In this document: positions 1-11,450 of the stretch, in pieces
Position numbering within the stretch: the stretch's first letter is position 1
Layout: every line of letters begins with the position of its first letter
Notes under the pieces: model-generated
Told to the model about the DNA's origin: nothing
Database searches by the model: none
What the model saw: the letters and a program-made list of their open reading frames with translations, nothing else
Position numbers and translations under genes: made by a program
Source: Silurus meridionalis
Lineage: Eukaryota > Chordata > Actinopteri > Siluriformes > Siluridae
NCBI RefSeq assembly: GCF_014805685.1
Contig: NC_060901.1
Span: 24,066,905 to 24,130,904, forward strand
Length of the DNA: 64,000 nt
Direction: 5' to 3'

Positions 1-310
1 GAGCTCTGATCTCATCCCTACTAAACATCTTTGGGATGAATGTGAATTCTGACTGCACCCCAGGTCTCCTCACCTACATCAGTACCTGCTTTTCATATCA
101 CCCTTGTGGCTGATGAACACAAATATCCATAAGCACACTCCAAAATCTAGTGGAACATCTTCCCAGAAGAGTGGAGGGAATTTCCCGTTAAGATTAATAA
201 AGTACTCGAAACATATATCTAAGAAATACATGCATATCATAGAAATTGATTTGTGCATCATAGTTACTCATCAGATATTCTGCAATTACATATTACTTTT
301 GTAAATGGAA
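1..310. mobile_element. Tc1/mariner-derived fragment, cut by the left edge
   Basis: The text from GAGCTCTGATCTCA to about 190 (CACCTTTGGGATGAA-like and GTGGAACATCTTCCCAGAAG) recurs at 32540-32720, 37550-37690 and 52300-52450. It matches the internal part of the common fish Tc1-like elements whose ends read CCAAAAGTTTGTGGACACC. No intact transposase frame remains. Confidence 0.6.
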
Positions 311-594
311 AAATATTTTTTTGTTGCAGTTCCCATTTTGTCCACTAGGGAGTAATAACTGTATGGTACAAGAAATAGGAGAAAGAGCCCTGCCCCATGA
401 TTACACCAAAGTTGACAAATTAACAGTATTTAATCTGATCATAATTGCAAATGAAAAAAAAAAATAGTCACTCAAAGTGATTTTAGTGGAATTGAAAATC
501 TTCAGAGTAATAAATAAGTTCTAAAATGGACGTAATGATAAATGACTTCACCATGATATTCTGTCTATATTGTCGCCCCTGTGTTCTCTATTAC

Positions 595-820
595 CTGTCT
601 ATGGCCGTAATGGTTGAGGACAGCAGAAAGCTTCATGGTGCTGCTGTGCTGCCTCAGTGAAGTGATAGCAGGGTTCGGATCCCTCCAGTCGATGGAGAGC
701 CGGTGAAGCCACATGTGTGAGTCTTGCAGATGAGCCTCTTTGATACTGGGGTCAAAACAGTGAACCTCACACCCTGCCTTGGCTAACACTCTCTCCAACT
801 GCTTGTCTTCTCCTCCCAAC
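595..820 (-). CDS. mettl24: mettl24 exon 4 (residues 149 split to 224)
   Basis: This 226-bp exon follows a CT-repeat polypyrimidine tract and ATTGCAG, and ends CAG|GTAATA. It encodes [20 protein letters not shown], then [13 protein letters not shown] and [14 protein letters not shown], the most conserved core of METTL24. The first base completes the glycine codon split after exon 3. It ends in phase 0, ready for a last exon outside the window. Confidence 0.9.
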
Positions 821-2703
821 CTGCAATGAGAGAGAGAGAGAGAAGTAGAGAATAAATGATGTCTATAATGTTTTCTTAAGTGTAATTGTAAAAAACATAT
901 TACATAACCTAAAGAAAACCTAAGGATCCTAAGGAAAAAAACGTGACTGAAAGTACTAGAATACGTCTTTCAAATTCAAGACAATGTCATAGCCATTTGT
1001 GGTTGCGACCCAAGTGAGTGAAATTGGGTTTGAGATGGGAGGGATTGGACTCCTTACTCGTGAGCTCATGACATGCTGAAGAGCACAGAAACCATCTCAT
1101 GCCATATTACAATGCAGGTGTAATGTGGCACCAGTTGGCATTGGACATTTGAATTTAAAGAGGGTGGGGGGGGTCTAATGTTATTTAATACATTACTGAG
1201 TTATTTACACTGTTAAAGAGTTAAAGAGTTTCATGCTCATCATGGCCAAAGTCAAAAAAGTATTTGGACGTAGGGGAGAGTATTTCTGCTGCAAATGTGG
1301 CCATTCTTGACGTCATGAAGGGCGGAATTCCTTGTATGGGCAATTTTTGGGCACCCATCACCATGCTTCATTTGGTTAAGAAAGATGTCAGCAGCGATAC
1401 ACAGGACTTCGAGAAAAATGTCTCCAAAGAAGTGTGTTTTGGGATGCTGTTGCTCTTGATGTTTAGTTTTAGACTCGGGATCCGATTCGGGATCAATACG
1501 TAGGGTTGGATCAGATTGTTAGCCATAGTTTATTTAAGTCTTTGTTCCTGATTTATTTACAGTGATGTTGCAGCTCACAGACGATAAAAAAAAATGTGCA
1601 CAACTTTAGCCCCGCCCACAGCACACCTCCAGGAACTCGGCTATTTTCGGAGAAAAGTTGTATCTTTCTTTTATAACTCGTATCAAACTAAAGACTATTT
1701 AGAGATCTGAAGGACGCACTACTACTCTGTAGGTACTCAAGATTAACATGGTGTGTTTTTCAGTTCACCAGAGTTCCCCAGCAGCAAAATTGCAACACAA
1801 AAAGTTCAAAGCCACTGAACTCGCACACAAGAGCAGAACGTTGCCCTAAAAGCTTTCTTGGCTGCATTTTAAAGAAGCAGAGAAGACCAAGTGATTCACC
1901 TTGGTAGATAAGAAAAGTAAGATAACAACACAATTAAGCAACAGGGAAACAATGTGAGGACACGCAGCTGAGCTTTGGCAAAAACACGACCGAACGCCAT
2001 CCAACCTGCTCCACCTTCACGTCAAGAAGTTTGCGAGTCGTTTGAATGCAGAACAGTGCTGAAGGGTAACTTTGTTTGCCTGTGCAGATAAGATCTGGAT
2101 GTGTACTTGCCCTGAGATGCTTTCAGTATGAATTAAACATTGAGTGCAACGATTAAAAGAAATTAATTTCCTCTTTGCTGTTTTACGAGCTGTCTCAGTG
2201 TGACTTCAGTGGAATGTCTTGCATTCCAAACTGAAAATGTAGTGATCAGCGCCAAAGTCATTAAATGTCATTCAAATACAACTACAAAAATGTATCATTT
2301 TTCTGGTGTGTACTTCATGAAAAAGCTGATCACTGAATTTTCTGCAAACCTACTTTGGGACAGTGTCAGCATTCTGACACATTTATGTATCGTAACCTGA
2401 CCAACTACTGAAATTTCGGACAGCTTTTATCTTCGAGGAGGAGAAAAGTAAACAAGGCAATATATAAAATTCCAGTAACATCGCTTCTTACTTGAAAAAG
2501 TGCCAGTGTTCATTTGATTTGACCGTGTGTGAGAGAAAATGAGAATGAAACTCACCCAAGTGAGTAGACTCGACAGTGTTTAGTGTTGATGCTCTGGGCC
2601 AAGTTGAATCTGTTATCCAAACATAGCGCCCATGATCCGTGAGCTGGCAAACTGTTGGCAGGATTTTTACAGGACACCTGTACATCACAATGTGCACACA
2701 CAC

Positions 2704-2775
<72 letters not shown>

Positions 2776-3650
2776 TCAAAGATTCACATTCACACTTAAG
2801 TGCATTTTTTAAAAACCTCAATCCTTTGTAGCGAGTTGGAGGAAACCAGCGAATCCTGAGGAAACACACACAGGGCATGTCCTACCAAGCTAAGGAATAA
2901 ACCATGACTTCCTCATGCACTACTGCACTATCCAAAAAGAGGCATTTAAACTCATCCAACTGCCCAGGATGTATGTCTTTATTTTGGTACTAATTTGTGT
3001 TTAATTCAATTCAATTCATGTATCTTTTAACAATGGACAAAAAACAGTTTTGCAGAAATAAAGAGGTTATAAAGTTGCATAAAGTTTATTGTCTATAAGT
3101 GTGTTTCTCACATTTGTAAGTTTGTCCCTAATGCGTGAACCAGTGCCGATTGCGGTGAGGAAAAGCTCCCTGAGATGGCATGAGGAAGAAACCGTGAGAC
3201 TTAAAAATGAACCCGTCCTCATCTGAGTGTCACCGAATGTCCATTCATTACAGTTCCATCGTTGTTCAGGTTTAATGAATCATGCAGAAACTGTGATCCT
3301 GAGCCATTGTAGTAGACTGTTGATATTAATTACAGTCCAAATCCATATTCAAAGTTCTTGAGGTGCTCGTGCACATAAGTCCAGCTATTTAAGTGCATGA
3401 AAACAATTCATTCTATTCATTTGCACGATCTGTTTCGCTTTGTTTGACGATTATTGAATTATGCTACACGTTAAAGCAGGTATAAGATGTTGCCGTAGAG
3501 AAAGGAGAGGTTTTGAGCCGATACTGGATTCTGAGAAGAGAAAGAGATAAGAGTGTTCATTTATCACCTGCAGCTGCAGTGCACAACATTCACTGCCAAG
3601 TTATTTTAGCCAACAGTGAGCGTTTGCGAGAGAGGGAGTGGGAAGGTGAA

Positions 3651-3695
<45 letters not shown>

Positions 3696-6600
3696 GAGGG
3701 AATGGGTAGAGGTGAGGTAGTCAGCAATTTATAGGCATGTCATGACTCTTTATAGGCCTGTCATGACACTGTGGTAGCTATTCTGTTAATACCTTTAGGG
3801 GGTGGTAGAGAGCATGTTTCTATATCATAATAAACGCTAAATTGCCCCGAATGGGAGCGAAATCTTACAGTTTTGATGTTATTAGAAAATATTTTCCTTT
3901 ACGTTAATTAGCTTCATCAATAATGATGTCAATGGAGGGTCCCTACAAGTCTGATTGTACATTCATGCCTCAATCCCATTATAATAAATTACACTTAATA
4001 TCATTTTACAACCGGGATTTTTACAACCGAAATAAGATTAGCCTGAGATTCGAACGTAAGGTCATGTCCAGGATGCTGGGTGACAATGAGGCCATCAGCT
4101 TTTTCTACACTACATCGAGCTCTAATCACACATCAGAGAGGTTTATTACTCCTGCCGAATTAACGCATTACATCTCCCTCATGTTCATTTAGTTTTATTG
4201 ACAGTGCCACGACTCCTTTGCTACGTCCCCGACCCGCTGCCTCTGGTGATTTTGAACACCTGCTGATTGTTTCACAGCTCATTTTTAGGACAGTTTACAC
4301 ACCTCTATCTCTTGATTATTGCCTCTGGGTTTCACAATTCCTTTTTCCTCTGCCTTTCACAGTCTAGAATGTCGCCTACCTCATGCTAATTAATGTTTTA
4401 ATGAAAAAATGTAAGAAATTGGGAAAAGAATTACATTCGTTTTGAGAGCTTGGCCTGTTCAAGTTAGAATAACATGAATGCTTTTAGCAACAATAAGCAT
4501 TGTTATTGTTTGTATTTGAAATTTAGTAGAATTATATTGTGAACCTCAGTAAGGCAGTGGTTCAGTCGGGTTTTTAGAGCTACCTCGCTTTTTAAACTTG
4601 GTATGTGTGCTGTGAGCAGTGCTGATAGGTTTTGTGCTAAATCTTCAATTATTGCAGATAAACACTGAAAAATCATCTGAGAAAATCTGCATTGAAGAAA
4701 GGTGCTTTATACTTGTCACGTGTACTTTTTAGCACAGTTTAGCAATGTTAGCATGCTGGGTAAGAGTGCAAGGTCAGCTATGGTACAGCGCCCCTGGAGC
4801 ACAGAAATCTAAGGGCCTTGCTTGAACGTGCACCCAATATGTGGTAGCTTGGCGATACCAGGGCTTGAACCCCTGACCTTCCAATCAGAAAACTCAGAGA
4901 CCTACAAATTGAGTGAACTACAAATTCCCCTGTATTTGTTTATATATATTTAGTACATGATCTGTTAAATCTGAAACTTATAATTCTATTCAGTTCTATA
5001 ATAACGACCTGCACGTTCAAGTCCCTTCAGAATTTTCTGCCTCACTTCCACTTCTCTCATTAATGCCACCTTTGCCACCTCAATTGAATCCTTGAAATCA
5101 ATTGTCCCACTATTTCAATGTTCACAAGTTGGGAAAGATTCGAAAAAAGGATGTTTTTATGCCAATATTTTTATAATAAAAGAAGGTGTGTTTACCTGTG
5201 GTGTAGTGATATACTTGATAAATCTGAATGCCTCATCCTCCAGGCTGTGACTCTCACTGGCCCATGGCTCCAGCACTATCTTCCACCTGAGAGACTGCAA
5301 ACACACACTAGGAAGATTAGAAGAAAGCCAGTGAAATAGACATGTTATGGTCAAGAAGGGTGGTGTTTCAATAACACAGATCCAGCAGACTGACCTCTTT
5401 CTGTTATATTCAACAGTAACTTTCTTTGCAATCTGTTTAGTAGCATGTGAGATCAGACCAGACGAGGCTTTGCTCCCTGTTGTTTTGGACATGCTCTGAT
5501 CCATAAAAATTAATAATTGTCAAAGTCAGAAGATCCTTATGCAAACTTAATGTTCTCTTACTATCTTATATCCCACCTCTTGATGGGAACCATTGTTATA
5601 AGATCTTCCACTTCTTCTTCCGGGTGCTCTGGTTAGGGGTCACCACAAAGGCTCATCCATCTCCATTCCACCCTGTTCTACATCTGCCTCTTTCAACCAC
5701 CTGCATGTCTTTTCCCCTTTTACCACATCCATGAACCTCCTCCTTGACCTTCCTCTTTTCCTCCTGCCTGGCAGCTCCATCCTCAGCATTCTCCTACTGA
5801 TATACCCCATGTCCAAACCACATTTCTAATCTTGTCATCACTCCCAATGAAAATCTCAGCATTTTTAACTCCGCCTCCTGTCTTTTAGTCAATGCCACTG
5901 TCTATAAAACATACAACATCGCAGGTCTCACCACAGTCCTATAAACCTGGTCTTTCACTCTTCCAGATACTCTTCTATCCCAAATCACTCCTGCTCTCAC
6001 TCTTCTCCACCCTGCCTGCACTCTTTCTTCTAACAAACTCTCCATTATAAAGGGGTACAAAGATTTACAAACAATATGATTAATCATTGTTTATTGATCT
6101 TCTGCTTGCATATGAATGTGATTATGTTTATAAATAAAATGCTGTTATATTATATTTATAGATGATGTAATGATTATGATCTTACTTTAATATTACATAC
6201 ATAAAACAAGCAGAATATAAGTTTTATGACAGATTTTACATATATATTTTGGAAATGTTTGTCAATTTGATTATTCGATCATTTTAATATATTTGTTTCA
6301 TTATAAAAATAAAGTATTTAGAAATTTGTAGGTAAAAGATCATGCAGATGCACTGGGATACATCATCAGTGATGCATCCTGGGGTCATTGGGTGTTTCAG
6401 GTCTTTCAACATCAGACCCCAGCCTATGTCCCAGGAGCAATTGCCCACAAATCCTCTGCAGTCCACCTCACAACAAGTTTCCAGCACTGCCTCCTCCACA
6501 TTTTCATCTAGCTCTTGCTACTTTGGGACACTTCTTCTCATTGGCCTCATCCCTGCACTCTTCCCAAAGCACAGTGATCTCCAATAAGATCAGTGTCAGC

Positions 6601-6916
6601 CTCAAAGGTGGTGAGTAAAAACTTCCTGAGATGATATGTGCAAGAAATCTTGACAGAATCCAGACTCAAGAAAGAACCCATCCTCATCTGTGTGTCAAGG
6701 AATATCTATTCATTATAGTTCCATCATTGTTAAGATTAAATGTGAAACTGTTCATGGCAACCGCAGCCACAAAACACTGTAACAAACAGTGTTTATATAA
6801 ATTACAACCCAAATCCATCTTCATGGTTCTTGAGTTTAATCTTTACACCCTTAAATATTAACTAGGCATACAAAACGCTGAAGCCAGTCTGTGCAGGTCC
6901 TTGTGTGTGGTTTTTG

Positions 6917-6952
<36 letters not shown>

Positions 6953-9725
6953 TTATATATATTATTTTCCACTTCTGATCGTTGCACAGATAAAGATCAC
7001 GAACAGATCAAACCCTTTCTCCTGTTCATCTTGCCCATGCTTGCCCCTGCTGCCTTTCTTTCTGAAGGCACGATTACAGCATTAAGCTCATGAACAAAAT
7101 GATCGCTGTTGCATTCGTGCCATAATCCATCATCTCAATGTTGTGTGCCAGGGAGAAAATCAAGGAAATCTGGCAGTGCTTTAGCCAAAGGAACTGAGTG
7201 AACTGAGATGTATTATCCCCTTAAATTCTGCACTATTATATATAACAACACTTCATGATTAATATAATGAAATGAAAAAAGCATCATTATTAATACCACA
7301 GATAAAGTTATAAGAAAAATATAGAAATTTTTTTGACAGAACTACATGCATATTAAACGGGGAATAGGTTTTTTTCCTCATGCCGTACGAACAACCGTGA
7401 GGATGACTTTTAATAATATTAAGAGATTTATTTCTTATAAACCGAAGTGTAAAATCCTCAAAAGCTCAGCATCTCACTCTCAGCAGCACAGTAACAGAAT
7501 TAACATGGGCTGATGTTTTAATAAAATAGTAAATCTGACATACATTTAGAACTAATTTATTCTCCTAAGCTATACTTCATGTACATTTGGAGATGATTTG
7601 GCATGCACGATTTTACATGGATCACATTTATAATGATTTAACAGCAGTGAGTTTCAGTATAAAGCTGTCTGTAGTGTAGTAGGTTGACTAGTGAAGATGC
7701 GTGTAGTAGGAATTGAGTGTTTGCACAAGTGGTTTTAATTCAGGTCTAAACGTTACAAGATCTACAGTTTCAGTGGACATCCAGAAGCAATTTGCCCACC
7801 AGATCTTCCTGGAGAAGTGTTCATAAATAGCTTAGCCAAGACGGGGTCAAGATCAGTGGTGTCTAAGTATGAGAGTAGGTGAGACCAAGATAAGAAAGCT
7901 GCTTTAAACTTGTCACATGTACAATATAGTACACTGAAGCTCTTTCTCTACAGAGTGATGTCAGAGCACAAGGTGAACTATGTTACAGCACCACTAGAGC
8001 ACAGAGGCTTGAGGGCCTTGCGTAAGGGCCCCAAGAGTAACAGCTTGGCAATACCAAGGCTTGAAAACCCCTTACCTGTACCCCAGAGCATTAACAACTG
8101 ACTAACACCTCCACATAAACAGCACTGTATATGCCAGAGTCGATGTCAAGACTGAGATCAGACTCTTAGATCTGTTACTGTCAGTTATTATATGTGTAAT
8201 GAGAGAATTACAGTAAGACGGTAATTACAAATCTTTATAACAGCATGCCAAATGTGTGATCTCATGAGCGTTCTCAAATCCTGTACCACCAGTCATGTGT
8301 AGTGGGAGAGTCTTCATGATTATAAAAGTTCTTAATACTAACCCAATAATGGCTAATAAAGACATTTGCAACATGATTAGCAAGAAGAAGAATTCTTTTA
8401 AAATACCTATTTCGAAAACCTGAAACAATCCGTTTTTTCAGAGAATCAAACCAGAACGTTTGACACGATATGGGATTCTTTAATAATGTATGTCGGGAAG
8501 AATGTACTCTTTTGCATGAACACTTTTTAAAATGTAAACTTTTGCACTGAAACATTTACAACGTCTTTGCACTTTGTGCCACGTCTACATACACTGAGAT
8601 TTCTTGCCCTGTTGTTCTTATTGTACTGGGCCTTTTTTTTACTTTGCACAAAAAGTTTAAACAAGTTTTCACACGTGCACATTATGCACTCCTGTGTTGT
8701 CTCGTGTAACTCTGGGTTGTCTGGAGCACCTTGACCCTGGGGAATGTTGTTCTATGACACTTTGTACTGCATTAGCGATATAGTATTTGTTTGGAATGAC
8801 AATAAACTTGATCTTCAGGTTGGATGTTGAGGTGGAATTGAGTCAAAAAATGGCCTTTTTAAAATTGTTTTGAAAAAAAATTTATTCACTCTTTCAGTTT
8901 CTGTTTCTCCACCAATCAGAGATCTATATAAGAGATTTAAGTCAGACTCATGTTTAAATGCTATGAGTGAATTTTTACCTCAGGTGATGAGACAGACTGA
9001 AGACTTATTTCACCTTAATGTCTCAAATGTCTCAAATTTGATCAGGGGTGTCACTTTTCCCATGCTTTCCCACATAGGTTCATAGCATTATGCTAATATA
9101 TTTAAATAAAGAGTCCCAGCTGTCTCGGAGATGATGCTCTGTAACCGGATGTATGTCGCTGTGTGTTTGTATGTGATATTTAATGTTTGTTTGGCTTTTC
9201 CACTGACAGATAGCCTTTATCTTTGTGTATCTTAGTGGATATTTATTCCAGCTTCGTGTCTGACAACAAAGTAAAGTAAAGTGAAAAAATACACTCGCTC
9301 TTTCACACACACTCTGTCCTATGGCATGCCATTGATATTGAGTTTGTGGCACCTTTGAATTAACAAGATCAGTTCAGTGAAGGTAAGGTCAGGGTTCTGT
9401 GCAGGACACTCGAGTTCTTCTCCTCCATCTTTAAAAGTCATATCTTTAAGAAGCTCACTTTGTGGACAGGGATATTGGTTCTCTTTCTGCCTGAAATTCC
9501 AGTGATTCTCGGCCAATTGTTTGCTTCCAGCAATATTTCAATGAATTTAAAAAACTTTAGGATGTGATTTTTAGGGCGTCCACATACTTTTGACATACTC
9601 TGCATTCGTTCTCATAAAGTCTTTCATTAAGAGGAAGTGAACATGTAGTTAAAAAAAATACCAGCAATGATATTGTGGGTCTGTAAGTGGTCAAAGTCAC
9701 GCACTTATAATGACGGTACTTTGTG

Positions 9726-9760
<35 letters not shown>

Positions 9761-11038
9761 GCACACACAAGGTCATTCTCTCAGCCGGCGGAATGTAACC
9801 CATGAATACAGTCTTATCTTTGTGTTACTCCACCCGTTTAGCTCTTTTTTGTTTATAGTCTGCATATTTTATATTGGAATTGAACAGTGTTTGTGAGAAA
9901 CTAATTACACACTATTTTACGCTGTTACACTATTGTGTGTGTCTATGTGTACGAGTGTGTGTGTGGTCCAGCTGGATAATGTCAGCATTCAACATTCAAG
10001 ATTCAGGAGTTTATTCTGATATGTTCAGCAAACATTCCTTCAAGTAGCCTACGATATACATCAGGGAAATATATATAAATATATATATATAAAAAAAAAA
10101 CATAAATGACAAATTTACAAGTAAATCTTGGATGTAGAATCATCTCAACTCTGTAACATTTCTGCTTATACATTTGTGTTTATATTTCAGCTTAAATGAA
10201 CATTATAAGGTTGATTAATATACAGTATATTATTATATATTGTATATAATGATGTGTTTTATATGTATTTTATATATAAAACACCATCATTATATACAAT
10301 ATAATTATAATTAGGGGAAATTAAGTAATAGGGGAATTAATAAAGATGTTAATAGAGATGAAAAAAAGATGATAAAAAGTGGAAGGGAAATAAATAAAGA
10401 TGATTTTTACATTAAAAGAATGAGTTCAGCTAGCATTAGCATTCTCACTCGGCTCAGTTTAAATTCAGTTCTAACGTTGAACTCAGTAATAAAAACTAAT
10501 TGTGAGTGTCTCTGGTGTTATTTTTCTTTGTATTACAAAACTCAGAAGGTTTGGGTTCTGGTTTCGGCTTCATTAGCATTAGAAATCGCATCATAAGCCG
10601 CCTAAGCTGCTTAACAACCAAGTCGTAACTTCGTAAACACATAAGAAATTGTTTTGTGAAAATGGTCCCGAGTGCATTCGTTGTCCTGTAATAAGCTCTT
10701 ATCGTTTTAAGCTGCTGTATTAGCGCTGTATTAGCGCTGTATTAGCAATTTGAGCTACTTGATAGGTCACTTAGCTGCATGAATGTCAGTTATTGACACA
10801 ATAAAGGTAAGTTTCACTGAATACGAGTCTGACAAATAATGTAAATGTATTCAGGCTCAAATTTTTCACTTATAATTAATGGCTCTATTTTGCAAATTTT
10901 TTTTAAAAAACATTGTGTTTCTTGGTATATACAGTAAAGAATGATCTGTTCATCCTGGGCCAATTTTATTCATATTTAGTTTCTCTCTGAACTAAAACTT
11001 TACAGAAAGGCAAGTGTATCTTGAGCGCAATTGGCTAA

Positions 11039-11130
<92 letters not shown>

Positions 11131-11405
11131 AATGTTCTCTGTGGGTTTTTTGTTGTTGTGTGTATGACTTTTATGTAGTTTAGGACGTTGCTGAATGTCT
11201 GGTAAAAATCTGTCTTGAAAGAGCAAATCGTGGTAACAGTATATTCAGTGATATGACAAACTATCTTGTGTTCTGTCAAAAACGAGAGAATTAGAGTCTG
11301 TATCCATTGCATTCATTTGTGAGTGGTTAAAAGAATGTATGAGATAAAAGAGCAGAAAAGGGGAATGTGATGTGTGTATGTGAGTGGGTGCGAGAGAGAG
11401 AGAGA

Positions 11406-11450
<45 letters not shown>

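Noticed and set aside
2641..2670. Alternative mettl24 exon 3 acceptors at CCAACAG or GCCAG
   Set aside because: Both have better local context distance from the TG repeat, but neither keeps the reading frame with exon 2, which ends in phase 0.
11035..11312. Open frames with YIYIYI runs
   Set aside because: Translation of the AT microsatellite.
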